Counted from the first letter of the stretch, positions 41,929-50,759 are shown. The stretch is DNA of 64,000 nucleotides from VRUE01 sp963817945 (GCA_963817945.1 CAWFQH010000005.1:310001-374000); one strand, 5' to 3'. Notes: generated from the letters alone by a model not told the origin. Translations and numbers: made by a program.

Positions 41929-43175
41929 GCGACCTGACCGTGGTTGGGGCGCTGCTGGATGGCGAGAAGGTCGGGGTGCGCTGCGAAGGCGGAGTGATCG
42001 CGGCGATCGGGCCCGAGGTCGGCGCGCAACCCGGAGACGAGACGCTTGACGCGGCCGGGGCGCCCCTCGTGCCGGCGCTCGTCAACGGCCATACGCACGC
42101 GGCGATGACGCTGTTCCGCGGACACGGCGGCGACCTTCCTCTGATGCGCTGGCTGCGCGAGACAATCTGGCCGGTAGAGGCGAAACTCGACGCCGAAGAC
42201 GTGTACTGGGGAACGCGACTCGCCTGCCTGGAGATGATCCGCACCGGCACCGCTCGCTTCTGGGATATGTACTGGCATCCGGAGGCCACCGCTCGCGCAG
42301 TAGGCGACGCGGGCCTGCGGGCCACGATAGGCGGGCCGCTCTTCGATGCCGACGGCGAGACCAAGACGACGCAGGAGCGGGTGCTGCGCGAGCTCGACGA
42401 GCTGGAAGGCTGCGGACCGCGCGTCGACCGCGCGCTCGCTCCCCACTCGATCTACACGGTCAGCGAAACGCTGCTGCGCTGGACGGCCGAACGAGCGGCC
42501 GAGCGTGGCGTGCCGGTCCACATTCACCTCTCTGAGACCGAACAGGAGGTGAACGACTGTCTCGAGGCGCACGGCGTTCGCCCTGTCGCCTACCTCGACG
42601 GCCTCGGACTGCTCGGCGCACGGACGGTGCTGGCTCACGGCGTCTGGCTCGACCGCGACGAGCTGGAGGTGGTCGCGGCGCGGCGCTGCACGCTCATCGC
42701 CAATCCCGTCGCCAACATGAAGCTGGCGGTTGGCGGCGTCTTTCCATACCCGGCGGCCAGGGAAGCCGGCGTAGCGGTCGGGCTCGGCACCGACGGCGCC
42801 GGCTCCAACGACTCGCTCGACCTGCTCGCCGACTTGAAGGCCTTCGCGCTGGTCCAGCGCCACGCCGCCCGCGACGCGACCGTCATCCCCGCCGCGGAGG
42901 CGTGGGCGATCGCGACCGGCGCCCGCGCGCCGCTGCTTGCGCCCGGCGACCGCCTGGTGGTCGGTGCTCCAGCCGACTTCCTGCTCCTCCGCCGCGACGC
43001 CTACGAGACGGGGTTGGGCGACCTCGTGTCCGACCTCGTCTACGCCGCCAGCGGCTCGGTTGTCGACACCACTGTCGTCGCCGGACGGGTGCTGATGCGG
43101 GGCGGCGAGGTCGAGGGCGCGGCGGAGATCGTCGCTCAGGCCGCCGAGCGCGCCCGTCGACTCGGCATCGGCTGA
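41925..43175 (+). CDS. Amidohydrolase, MTA/SAH-deaminase type
   Basis: A 416-residue metal-dependent deaminase of the TrzN/MtaD group. Motifs: VNGHTHAAMTLFRGHGGDLP (zinc ligands, about residues 56-75), IHLSETEQEV (about 199), LAHGVWLD (His, about 239) and VGLGTDGAGSNDSLDLLADL (catalytic Asp, about 285). HLSET and TDGAxSND fit 5-methylthioadenosine/S-adenosylhomocysteine deaminases. It is co-translated with a nucleoside phosphorylase. The 3' end overlaps the convergent MFS gene by 40 bp. Confidence 0.85.
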   Translation: MSDLTVVGALLDGEKVGVRCEGGVIAAIGPEVGAQPGDETLDAAGAPLVPALVNGHTHAAMTLFRGHGGDLPLMRWLRETIWPVEAKLDAEDVYWGTRLACLEMIRTGTARFWDMYWHPEATARAVGDAGLRATIGGPLFDADGETKTTQERVLRELDELEGCGPRVDRALAPHSIYTVSETLLRWTAERAAERGVPVHIHLSETEQEVNDCLEAHGVRPVAYLDGLGLLGARTVLAHGVWLDRDELEVVAARRCTLIANPVANMKLAVGGVFPYPAAREAGVAVGLGTDGAGSNDSLDLLADLKAFALVQRHAARDATVIPAAEAWAIATGARAPLLAPGDRLVVGAPADFLLLRRDAYETGLGDLVSDLVYAASGSVVDTTVVAGRVLMRGGEVEGAAEIVAQAAERARRLGIG

Positions 43176-44383
43176 GCCCCCCGGTCGCGGTCGAGCGTCG
43201 CCCACGCAGCCCAAGCCGCAGCCAGTCCAGCAACCGCGGCGAGGCCGAGCGCCGCGCGCGGGTCGTATGTCTCGGCCAGCCAACCGGCGAGCGGACCGCC
43301 GATCGGGGTCGAACCGAGGAAGACGACGGAGTAAAGCGCCATCACGCGGCCACGCATCTGCGGCTCAACCGAGAGCTGCAGCGAGGCGTTGATCGCGGCG
43401 CCGAAGGTGACTGCGGCGGCACCAAGCAACGCGACCAGCGGGATCTCGAGCGCAAGGCTCGGCATCGCCGCCGCCAGCAGCGCGATGACGCCGAAGGCGA
43501 GCGCGGCGCCGGCGATCATGCGGCCGTCGGTGCGGCCGTGGGCGCCGGTGATGAGGGCGCCGACGACCGAGCCGGCGCCCATTGCTGCCACCAGGAGCGC
43601 GTAGGCGGAGGCACCGCCCTCGAAGCTGAAGCGGGCCAGCAGCGGCAGCACGACCTGGAAGTTGAAGCCGAAGGTGCCGACCAGCGCCATCAGCGCCAGG
43701 GGCACGGCCAGCTCCGGCGTGCGCCGCACGTAGCGCAGGGCAGCGCGGACAGCCCCGCGCTCGCGCCCGGCGCGGGGCGGCGTCCTCAGCTGGGCGGGAT
43801 CCATTTGCGAGAGAGCGAAGACCATCGCGGCAAAGGTGAGGACGTTCAGCGCGAAGCAAGCGCCGACGCCGACCAGCGCGATCAGCACCGCGGCGAAGGC
43901 CGGCCCGATCAGCCGCGAGGCGTGGATGAGGACCGTGTTGAGGCTGACCGCATTGACGACCCGCTCGGGGCCGACCATCTCGATCGCGAAGCTCTGCCGG
44001 GTCGGGTTGTCGACGGCGTTGACAGTGCCGCGGACGAAGACGAGCGCGAAGACCATCCAGGGCGCGACGGCACCGCTCACCGTTACCGCGAAGAGGGCGA
44101 CCGCCGGCAACGCCATCAATCCCTGCGTGACCATCAGCAGTCGCCGCTTTGCGAAGCGGTCGGCGAGGACGCCGCCCCAGGCGCCGAAGAGAAGGATCGG
44201 CAGGAACTGCAGCGCCGTCGTCATCCCCACCGCTACGCCGCTGCCGGTCAGCTCGAGGATCAGCCAGACCTCGGCCACCATCTGCATCCAATTGCCGGAG
44301 ACCGAGACGATCTGCCCCGCGAAGTAGCGCCGGTAGTTGGGAACCGAGAGCGAGTCGAAGCTGCGCCGGACGGCGGCGCTCAC
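43136..44383 (-). CDS. MFS exporter (EntS/MFS_3 type)
   Basis: A 415-residue major facilitator with about twelve membrane helices. Family marks include FAGQIVSVSGNWMQMVAEVW, GAWGGVLADRFAKRRLLMVT (the A-motif loop), NAVDNPTRQSFAIEMVGPE and PQMRGRVMALYSVVFLG. This is the MFS_3 enterobactin-exporter/drug-efflux group. A MarR regulator lies 58 bp upstream on the same strand, suggesting substrate-induced efflux. Its 3' end overlaps the amidohydrolase gene tail to tail by 40 bp. Substrate unknown. Confidence 0.85.
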   Translation of the reverse strand: MSAAVRRSFDSLSVPNYRRYFAGQIVSVSGNWMQMVAEVWLILELTGSGVAVGMTTALQFLPILLFGAWGGVLADRFAKRRLLMVTQGLMALPAVALFAVTVSGAVAPWMVFALVFVRGTVNAVDNPTRQSFAIEMVGPERVVNAVSLNTVLIHASRLIGPAFAAVLIALVGVGACFALNVLTFAAMVFALSQMDPAQLRTPPRAGRERGAVRAALRYVRRTPELAVPLALMALVGTFGFNFQVVLPLLARFSFEGGASAYALLVAAMGAGSVVGALITGAHGRTDGRMIAGAALAFGVIALLAAAMPSLALEIPLVALLGAAAVTFGAAINASLQLSVEPQMRGRVMALYSVVFLGSTPIGGPLAGWLAETYDPRAALGLAAVAGLAAAWAAWATLDRDRGAQPMPSRRARSAA

Positions 44384-44416
44384 GGACCGGCCCCCGGCAC
44401 CAGCGCCGGAGGTTCT

Positions 44417-44431
44417 GCATGCATTGCATGC
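44417..44431. promoter_or_regulatory. GCATGC palindrome pair before the MFS gene
   Basis: GCATGC-ATT-GCATGC, 33 bp upstream of the MFS start and 10 bp after the MarR stop. The twofold symmetry and position make it a candidate operator; the binding protein is unproven. Confidence 0.4.
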
Positions 44432-44441
44432 CTAAGCTCCG

Positions 44442-44900
44442 TCACTTCTCCTCCAGGATCCGCTCCAGGATCGAGGCGGCGCGCTCGAGCGTCGCCACGT
44501 CCTCGGTGGGTAGATCGCGCATGCGTCGCGCCAGATAGGCGTTCTTGCGGCCACGCAGGCGGCGCAGCCGCTCGCGTCCGGTAGCGCTGACGCTGACCAG
44601 CGCGCTGCGGCCGTCGTCGGGATCGGGGGTCCGGTCGACCAGCCCCGCGTCGATCAGGGCCCGCAGCGTCCGGGTCGCCGTCGGTCGCTTCACCCGCTCG
44701 ATCTCGGCGAGCTCGCTCGGGGTCAAGGGGCCATGCCGGTCCACAGTCGCCAGCGCCGAAGCCGCGGTCGGCGTCAGCTCCGTACCGCCCGCACCGGTTG
44801 CCTCCTGCCGCAGCCGCCGCGCGGTCCGCACGATCGCCATCCGCAGCCTGGCGGCCGAATCGGTGAGCTGTGGTGAGGTGCCTGGGACGATTTCGGTCAT
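44442..44900 (-). CDS. MarR-family regulator
   Basis: A 152-residue MarR regulator from ATG 44900. The winged helix reads LTPSELAEIERVKRPTATRT with the wing DRTPDPDDGRSALVSVSATG (conserved D-x-R). The C-terminal helix (LERAASILERILEE) gives the dimer interface. It lies directly before the MFS exporter and faces an ion-channel gene. TTAGC repeats overlap its promoter. Confidence 0.9.
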   Translation of the reverse strand: MTEIVPGTSPQLTDSAARLRMAIVRTARRLRQEATGAGGTELTPTAASALATVDRHGPLTPSELAEIERVKRPTATRTLRALIDAGLVDRTPDPDDGRSALVSVSATGRERLRRLRGRKNAYLARRMRDLPTEDVATLERAASILERILEEK

Positions 44901-44902
44901 TG

Positions 44903-44926
44903 ATTAGCCTCGGTAATTAGCTTAGC
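44903..44926. promoter_or_regulatory. TTAGC repeats in the marR/channel divergent region
   Basis: TTAGC occurs three times (44904-44908, 44917-44921, 44922-44926); the last two form TTAGCTTAGC. They sit just upstream of the marR ATG. Candidate autoregulatory site. Confidence 0.4.
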
Positions 44927-44978
44927 AAATGATCTGCGGCGGTAGGCAATGCGGCGACCGTGTCGAACCTACGCGTCG

Positions 44979-45806
44979 ATGAGCGCGGATCGCATCGAAG
45001 CGAGCGGCGGCGAGCGGCTGCCGCTCGCCTACCCCCCAGGCATGGACGCGCGCAGCACGCGGGTGGCGGCGGCGCTCAACACGCCGATGCTGATCGCCGC
45101 GGCGCTGACGCTGCCGATGGTGGCGATCACGGAGTCAGAACCGGGAGGCCTGCTGGAGGATGTAGCGATCGTCCTCAACTGGGCGACCTGGCTTGCGTTC
45201 GCGATCGAGCTGGTGGTGATGCTGGCGGTGGTGCCCGACCGCCGCGCGTGGCTGCGGCACAACCCACTCGAGCTGGCGATCGTGCTGCTGACGCCTCCAG
45301 TCGTGCCGGCCGGCATGCAGAGCTTCCGCGTCCTTCGACTCCTGCGCCTTCTCCGCTTGCTGCGACTCGCCCGGCTCTCCCGCGAGGTCTTCTCCCTCGA
45401 GGGCCTGCGCTACGCGGCGCTGCTGGCGATCCTCACCATCCTCGGAGGAGGCACTCTCTTCGCCGCTCTGGAGCAACCGGACCACGACCTCAACGCCTGG
45501 GAAAGCTTCTACTGGGCGATCACGACGATGACTACCCTCGGCTCGAACATCTACCCGACGACGGCCGGTGGCGAGATCGTCTCCGTCGTCGTCTTGATCG
45601 TCGGAATCGGGTTCGTCGCCCTGCTCACCGGCGCGATCGCGCAACGGTTCCTCGGTCCCGAAATCGCCGAAGTGGAGGCGGAGCTGGAGGCGGAGCAGCT
45701 CTCGGCCGAGGCGGTGGCGCTGCGCGAGTTGCACGCGGTGCGCGAGCAGCTGCAGGCGCTGGAGATCGCCGTCGAGCGGATGGTCGACCGGCGGGCTCCT
45801 CGTTAG
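44979..45806 (+). CDS. Voltage-gated-like ion channel with atypical filter
   Basis: A 275-residue six-helix channel. S1-S3 lie between residues about 38 and 110. S4 is a clear voltage sensor with Arg at every third residue (RVLRLLRLLRLLRLARLSR). S5 and S6 flank a pore loop WAITTMTTLGSNIYPTTAGG. In potassium channels the filter is TVGYGD; here it is TLGSN, so the Tyr and one Gly are missing and Asp is Asn. A coiled coil (EAELEAEQLSAEAVALRELH) forms the cytoplasmic tail. I chose ATG 44979; an in-frame ATG at 44949 is possible. Ion selectivity cannot be assumed. Confidence 0.82.
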   Translation: MSADRIEASGGERLPLAYPPGMDARSTRVAAALNTPMLIAAALTLPMVAITESEPGGLLEDVAIVLNWATWLAFAIELVVMLAVVPDRRAWLRHNPLELAIVLLTPPVVPAGMQSFRVLRLLRLLRLLRLARLSREVFSLEGLRYAALLAILTILGGGTLFAALEQPDHDLNAWESFYWAITTMTTLGSNIYPTTAGGEIVSVVVLIVGIGFVALLTGAIAQRFLGPEIAEVEAELEAEQLSAEAVALRELHAVREQLQALEIAVERMVDRRAPR

Positions 45807-45812
45807 ACGTCC

Positions 45813-45852
45813 CGAGTGGATTTTGCCCCCTCTGGGGGGTACAACCCACTCG
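45813..45852. terminator. Bidirectional terminator hairpin
   Basis: CGAGTGG at 45813-45819 pairs with CCACTCG at 45846-45852, and an inner CCCCC/GGGGG stem closes a 3-4-nt loop. It lies between the convergent stops of the channel gene and acs; TTTT and AC-rich flanks lie within the stem bulge. It likely ends both transcripts. Confidence 0.7.
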
Positions 45853-45863
45853 AAAGGAGGCCA

Positions 45864-47846
45864 TCAGCCTTCGGCGTCGCGGCGGGCGACGACCTTGCGC
45901 TCCAGCTCCTCCATCACCGCTGGGTCGCGCAGGGTGGTGACGTCACCAAGCTCGCGGCCCTCGGCGATGTCGCGCAGGAGGCGGCGCATGATCTTGCCGG
46001 AGCGGGTCTTCGGCAGGTCGCCGGACCAGATCACCCGCTTCGGCCGCGCCAGTTTGCCGATCCGCGCCGCGACGTGGTCGCGCAGCTCCTCGACCATCCC
46101 GTCGCCGCCATCGTGGTCCCCTTCGAGCGTGACGAAGGCGCAGATCGCCTGGCCGGTCTGCTCGTCGCTCTGGCCGATCACCGCCGCCTCGGCAACCTTC
46201 GGGTGGGCGACGATCGCCGACTCGACCTCGGCCGTCGAGAGCCGGTGGCCGGAGACATTGATCACGTTGTCGATCCTGCCCAGCACCCAGAAGTAGCCGT
46301 CGCCGTCGCGGCGTGCCGCGTCGCCTACCAGGTAGGTCTCGCGCCCGAAGCGCTCGAAGTAGGCCGCGACGAAGCGCTCCTCCTCCTTATAGAGAGTGCG
46401 CAGCATCCCTGGCCAGGGCCTCCGCAGCACCAGTAGCCCCTCGCGCTCCTGCACCGCCGCGCCGGCTTCGTCGTAGACAGCGGCGTCGATGCCGGGCAGC
46501 GGCAGGGTCGCCGAGCCGGGCTTGGTCGCGACGACCCCCGGCAGTGGCGTGATCATGATGTGACCCGTCTCGGTCTGCCACCAGGTGTCGACGACCGGAC
46601 AGCGGCCGCCGCCGATGACCTGCTGGTACCAGAGCCACGCCTTCGGGTTAATTGGCTCGCCGACCGAGCCGAGCAGGCGCAACGAGGAGAGGTCGTGCCC
46701 TTCGGGGTGCTGCGCCCCCCACTTCATGCAGGCGCGGATCGCGGTCGGGGCCGTGTAGAGGATCGTTACGCCGTAGCGCTCGACGGTCTCCCACCAGACG
46801 TCCTTGGCGGGGTAGTCCGGCGCCCCCTCGTACATAACGCTGGTGGCGCCGTTAGCGAGTGGGCCGTAGACGATGTAGGAGTGGCCGGTGACCCAGCCGA
46901 CATCGGCCGCGCACCAGTAGACATCCTCCTCCGGCTTCAGGTCGAAGACGTGGCGGTGGGTCCAGGCGACCCCGGTCAGGTAGCCGCCCGTCGTGTGGAG
47001 GATGCCCTTCGGCTTCGCGGTCGAGCCGGAGGTGTAGAGGATGAAGAGCGGGTCCTCGGCGCCCATCGGCTCCGGCGGGCACTCCGGTGCGGCCGCCTCC
47101 ATCGCCGCTTCGAACCAGACGTCGCGGCCCTCGCGCATCTCGCACTCGGCGCCGGTGTGGCGGACGACGAAGATCGTCTCGATCGAGCCGACTCCGTCCA
47201 TCACCTCGTCGACCCGCGCCTTGACCGGCGCGGTGGCGCCCTTGCGACGAGCCCCGTCGACGGTGACGAGCGCCTTCGCCTCGGAGAACTCCATCCGCTC
47301 CCGCACCGCCTCCGCCGAGAAGCCACCGAAGACGACGTTGTGGACGGCGCCGATGCGGGCGCAGGCGAGCATCGCGACGACGACCTGCGGGATCATCGGC
47401 AGGTAGATCCCGACCACGTCGCCCTTGCCGATGCCGCGGTCGCGTAGAGCGTTGGCGAAGCGCTGGGTGTCGGCCAACAGCTCCGCGTAGGTGAGGTCGC
47501 GCTCCTCCCCCTCCTCGCCGCGCCATTTGTAGGCGACGCGCTCGCCGCGCCCCGCCTCGACGTGGCGGTCTAGGCAATTCGCCGAGGCGTTCAGCCGCCC
47601 GTCGGCGAACCATTTGTAGAACGGCGGATTTGACTCGTCGAGGCCCTGGCTGGGTGGCTCGACCCAGTCGAGCATCTCGCGGGCCTGGTGCAACCACCAG
47701 CCCTCGGGGTCGGCGGCCGCCTCCGCGTACACCGACGGATCGCTCAGCAGGGCGGACTCGCGGAAGTCGGTGGTCGGCTCGAAGCGCTCGACGCCGAGCA
47801 GCTCCCCCAGCTCTCGCTCCAGGCTCGTCCCCTCGTTGGCGCTCAT
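45864..47846 (-). CDS. acs: Acetate-CoA ligase (acetyl-CoA synthetase)
   Basis: A 660-residue AMP-forming acyl-CoA synthetase. Motifs: the phosphate loop ILYTSGSTAKPKG, the substrate region VDTWWQTETGHIMITPLPG, the hinge LVGDAARRDGDGYFWVLGRI, and KTRSGKIMRRLLRDIA with the catalytic Lys, which is often acetylated for control. The N-terminal ACS domain (YKWFADGRLNASANCLDRHV) confirms acetate/propionate-type. It converts acetate to acetyl-CoA. It is divergent from the MBL-rhodanese gene with 74 bp between starts. Confidence 0.95.
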   Translation of the reverse strand: MSANEGTSLERELGELLGVERFEPTTDFRESALLSDPSVYAEAAADPEGWWLHQAREMLDWVEPPSQGLDESNPPFYKWFADGRLNASANCLDRHVEAGRGERVAYKWRGEEGEERDLTYAELLADTQRFANALRDRGIGKGDVVGIYLPMIPQVVVAMLACARIGAVHNVVFGGFSAEAVRERMEFSEAKALVTVDGARRKGATAPVKARVDEVMDGVGSIETIFVVRHTGAECEMREGRDVWFEAAMEAAAPECPPEPMGAEDPLFILYTSGSTAKPKGILHTTGGYLTGVAWTHRHVFDLKPEEDVYWCAADVGWVTGHSYIVYGPLANGATSVMYEGAPDYPAKDVWWETVERYGVTILYTAPTAIRACMKWGAQHPEGHDLSSLRLLGSVGEPINPKAWLWYQQVIGGGRCPVVDTWWQTETGHIMITPLPGVVATKPGSATLPLPGIDAAVYDEAGAAVQEREGLLVLRRPWPGMLRTLYKEEERFVAAYFERFGRETYLVGDAARRDGDGYFWVLGRIDNVINVSGHRLSTAEVESAIVAHPKVAEAAVIGQSDEQTGQAICAFVTLEGDHDGGDGMVEELRDHVAARIGKLARPKRVIWSGDLPKTRSGKIMRRLLRDIAEGRELGDVTTLRDPAVMEELERKVVARRDAEG

Positions 47847-47920
47847 GCCGCTCCTTCCTCTGACGCTACCCTGGGCGAACGGTAGACCCTCGTGCGTTCG
47901 GGGGTCGGTGACCGATCCAC

Positions 47921-49348
47921 ATGCTCTTCAGACAGATCATCCACGAGGACCTCGGTTGCGCCTCCTACCTGGTCGGCGACCCGGGCTCCGGCCTCGCCGC
48001 GGTGATCGACCCGCAGTGGGACATCGACCCCTACCTGCAGCTGAGTCGCCTCCACGGCGTCCGCATCGAGCACGTGCTGGAGACCCACAACCATGCCGAC
48101 CACGTTTCCGGCCACGGCCGGCTGGCGCGGGCAACGGGGGCGACGATCCACGTCAACGGGCTGGCCGGGGCCGAGTACGAACACGAGCCCTTCGACGACG
48201 GTTGGACGCTGGACCTGGGCGAGGCGGTCGCGATCGAGGCGCTGCCCACGCCCGGGCACCGGCCCGAGCACACCTCCTTCCTGCTGCGCGACCCCGGGCG
48301 CAACGGCGACCCCGTCGCCGTGCTGAGCGGCGACTCTCTCTTCGTCGGCGACGTCGCCCGCCCGGACCTCGCGGTGGAGCCGCGCGAGGGCGCGGCCGAC
48401 ATCTTCCGCTCGCTGCACGAGCGCCTGCTGGCCCTGCCCGACGAGGTCGAGGTCTGGCCCGGCCACCTCGGCGGGTCGCTCTGCGGTAGCTCCGAGATCG
48501 ACCACAAGACGTCCTCGACGATTGGCTTCGAGCGACGCCACAACCGCGCCCTCGCCTTCGCCGAGGAGGCCGAGTTCGTCGATGACGCCGTGTCGAGCAT
48601 CGGCGACCGGCCCCCCAACGTCGAGCACATCGTCGCCCTCAACCGCGGCCCGCTGGTCGAGGTGATCGGGGCACCGGCGCGGCTGGCCCCGCGAGGCTTC
48701 GAGGCTGCGATCGCCGAGGGCGCGCTCGCAGTCGACTCGCGCACCAACGAGCAGTTCGACGAGGCCCACATCCCGGGCGCGATTAGCGCCTCCGCCTACG
48801 ACACCGGCTTCGCGACCAAGGTGGCGCAGGTCGTCCCGCCCGAGGCCGAGGTCGTCATCGTCGCCGCCTCCGACGGCAACGAGCTCGCCGCTGCCGAGCT
48901 GCTTGCCGCGGTGGGCCTGCGGGTGCGCGGCTTCCTCGGCGGCGGTATGTCGGCTTGGCGGGCGGAGGAACGACCGGTGCAGCGGATCGAGGCGATCGGT
49001 CCGAAGGAGCTGGCTGCGCGACTCGACGGAGTTGGGCCGGCTGGTCGCGACGCAGATTCCAATGCCCCCGGTGTCGACGGCGGCCCGCCGCTCGTCCTCG
49101 ACGTCCGCCGCCCGGCGGAGTTCGAGGCCGGGCACGTCCCAGGCTCCCTCCACATCCCCTTCGGCGAGCTCCCCGAGCGCCTCGACGAGCTGCCGCGCGA
49201 CCGCGCGATCGCGACGATCTGTAAGGCCGGCGCCCGCAGCGGGCTGGCGGCCTCGATCCTCCAGCGCGAGGGCTTCGGGTCCATCCTCCACGTCGCCCGC
49301 GGCGGCGTCGCGGGCTGGCGGTCGGAAGGTCGCCCGGTCGAGACGTGA
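47921..49348 (+). CDS. MBL-fold plus double rhodanese protein (persulfide dioxygenase-like)
   Basis: A 475-residue protein. Residues 1-230 are an MBL domain like persulfide dioxygenase ETHE1/BlrB-type (LETHNHADHVSGH, TPGHRPEHTSFLL, GDSLFVGDVARPDL, VWPGHLGGSLCG). Two rhodanese domains follow: residues about 250-355 with no Cys at the active loop (VIVAASDGNELAAAEL), and about 385-470 with the catalytic Cys in ICKAGARSGLAAS. It probably oxidises or transfers persulfide sulfur. It is divergent from acs. The dispersed element begins 12 bp after its stop. Confidence 0.9.
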   Translation: MLFRQIIHEDLGCASYLVGDPGSGLAAVIDPQWDIDPYLQLSRLHGVRIEHVLETHNHADHVSGHGRLARATGATIHVNGLAGAEYEHEPFDDGWTLDLGEAVAIEALPTPGHRPEHTSFLLRDPGRNGDPVAVLSGDSLFVGDVARPDLAVEPREGAADIFRSLHERLLALPDEVEVWPGHLGGSLCGSSEIDHKTSSTIGFERRHNRALAFAEEAEFVDDAVSSIGDRPPNVEHIVALNRGPLVEVIGAPARLAPRGFEAAIAEGALAVDSRTNEQFDEAHIPGAISASAYDTGFATKVAQVVPPEAEVVIVAASDGNELAAAELLAAVGLRVRGFLGGGMSAWRAEERPVQRIEAIGPKELAARLDGVGPAGRDADSNAPGVDGGPPLVLDVRRPAEFEAGHVPGSLHIPFGELPERLDELPRDRAIATICKAGARSGLAASILQREGFGSILHVARGGVAGWRSEGRPVET

Positions 49349-49359
49349 CCCGTGTGCGG

Positions 49360-49462
49360 CTGGCGAGCGCCGGACCAAGCGGGGCAAGGACGCAGGGAGG
49401 CCGAATAGCAGCGCTATTCGGCTGACCGAGGACGCCGCAGCGCGCCGGTCCGCCGCCGCCAG
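49360..49462 (+). repeat. Dispersed palindromic element, copy B
   Basis: Core at 49373-49450: GACCAAGC, CAAGGACGCAGGGAG, hairpin GCCGAATAG/CTATTCGGC with a 5-nt loop, TGACCGAGGACGC, GCGCCGGTC. The flanks CTGGCG (49360-49365) and CGCCAG (49457-49462) continue the outer stem, although their sequence differs from copy A. It fills the space between the convergent stops at 49348 and 49475. Confidence 0.75.
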
Positions 49463-49474
49463 ACGTGCACGGGA

Positions 49475-50686
49475 TCAGTAGCCCGGCGGGTGGCGGGCAA
49501 TGAAGCCTTCGGTCGAGCTGACCGGGCTGGGGTGCCAGCGGGGGCCGGCGCCCCCCGAGGTATCGAAGGCGAGGCCGGCGATCGTCATCCAGGCGTGGCC
49601 GGAATTGCCGTAGACGGTGATCCACTGGCCAGGGCCAGGTTCACCCCAGGTCGTTAGGCCGGTCGAGTCAAGCGGGCTGTCGAGGAAGCCGCCGCCGTGG
49701 AGAGCGAAGCTGACCGCTCCGGAGCAGTCGTAGCCGGAGGATTCGAAGGAGCCATGGCCGCCGCCCCATATATAAGGCGTCGAGGCGATCGAGTTGGCGG
49801 CTTCGATCGCGGCCTTGACCGCCGGGGGCGCGCTGGCTGGCACACTCGCCTGGCTTTCAGAGATGAACTCGGCCTGCTGGCCCGGCGTCAGCGGCGCTGG
49901 CGCGGTGGTCGGCACCGAACCGCCGGCGTCGGCGATCTGTTCTGAGATCGCCGCCAGGTTGTCGCTCAGCGCCGCCTCGCGCGACTGCAGCGAGTCGAGC
50001 GCGCGCTGGCGCTCGGCCTGCGCCGCCTTCAGCTCGGCGAAGCGGACCTCGGCCTCGGCCTTCGCCGCCGCCGCTTCGCGCTCCTTGACGGCGATCGTGT
50101 CTCGCGCGCGCTTCAGCTGCGCGCGCAGCTCGGCCATCCGCTTCACCGCCGCCTTCGCCTGGTCGCGCAGCCCCTTGACGCGGTCGGCGACGGCGTTGTC
50201 GTAGTCCTGGATGCGGCTCAGATAGTCAGCGCGCGCGCTCATGTCCGACCAGCTCTCGGACTCGAGCACGACGCTCAGGGTGTCGGGGCTGCCGGTGCGG
50301 TAGATCGCCACCAGCCGCTCGCGCAGAACGGCCAGGGCCCGCTGCAACCGGGCCCGGATCCGGGCCAGCCGCCGTTTCTCGGCCGCCAGCTGCGCGCTCG
50401 CCTCCTCCAGCTCGGCCTGCTTTGCCGCCAGCTGCGCCTCGGCCGCCTGTTGGCGCTGGCGCAGGGCCGAGACTTCGCCAAGCATCGAGTCGATCGCCCG
50501 GTTCTGCTCGGCGATCGACGCGCTCAGCTCGGTCTGGCTCTCGCGGACCCGGTCGAGCTTGCCCTGGGTGCTCTCCAGTTTCTCCTGCAGGGTCGCGCTC
50601 GAGGGCGCCGCCGCCAGGCAGGCGGCAGCGAGGACCAGCAGGGCGACGAGCGGCAGCCTGCGGGGCGTGCCGGAGGAAAGGCGCAT
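49475..50686 (-). CDS. NlpC/P60 cell-wall endopeptidase with coiled coil
   Basis: A 403-residue secreted peptidoglycan hydrolase. ATG 50686 gives the Sec signal RLPLVALLVLAAACLAAAPS (a GTG at 50695 is an alternative). A long coiled coil (about residues 35-245) is followed by the NlpC/P60 domain: YIWGGGHGSFESSGYDCSGA with the catalytic Cys, and GNSGHAWMTIAG with His. The layout is like RipA/CwlO-type hydrolases, in which the coiled coil keeps the enzyme inactive until it is activated, often by FtsEX. The gene is 78 bp after trmH-like, separated by a strong stem-loop. Confidence 0.88.
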   Translation of the reverse strand: MRLSSGTPRRLPLVALLVLAAACLAAAPSSATLQEKLESTQGKLDRVRESQTELSASIAEQNRAIDSMLGEVSALRQRQQAAEAQLAAKQAELEEASAQLAAEKRRLARIRARLQRALAVLRERLVAIYRTGSPDTLSVVLESESWSDMSARADYLSRIQDYDNAVADRVKGLRDQAKAAVKRMAELRAQLKRARDTIAVKEREAAAAKAEAEVRFAELKAAQAERQRALDSLQSREAALSDNLAAISEQIADAGGSVPTTAPAPLTPGQQAEFISESQASVPASAPPAVKAAIEAANSIASTPYIWGGGHGSFESSGYDCSGAVSFALHGGGFLDSPLDSTGLTTWGEPGPGQWITVYGNSGHAWMTIAGLAFDTSGGAGPRWHPSPVSSTEGFIARHPPGY

Positions 50687-50733
50687 CGCGCCCACGCTAA
50701 CGAAAGGCCGTCTGGAGTGTTAGGAGTTGCTAA

Positions 50734-50759
50734 TAACCTGCAACGGGCGTTGCAGGTTA
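50734..50759. terminator. 12-bp perfect stem-loop after the rRNA methyltransferase gene
   Basis: TAACCTGCAACG at 50734-50745 pairs with 50748-50759 around GG. On the minus strand it lies just past the methyltransferase stop and before the NlpC gene. Candidate terminator, no clear T-run. Confidence 0.55.
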
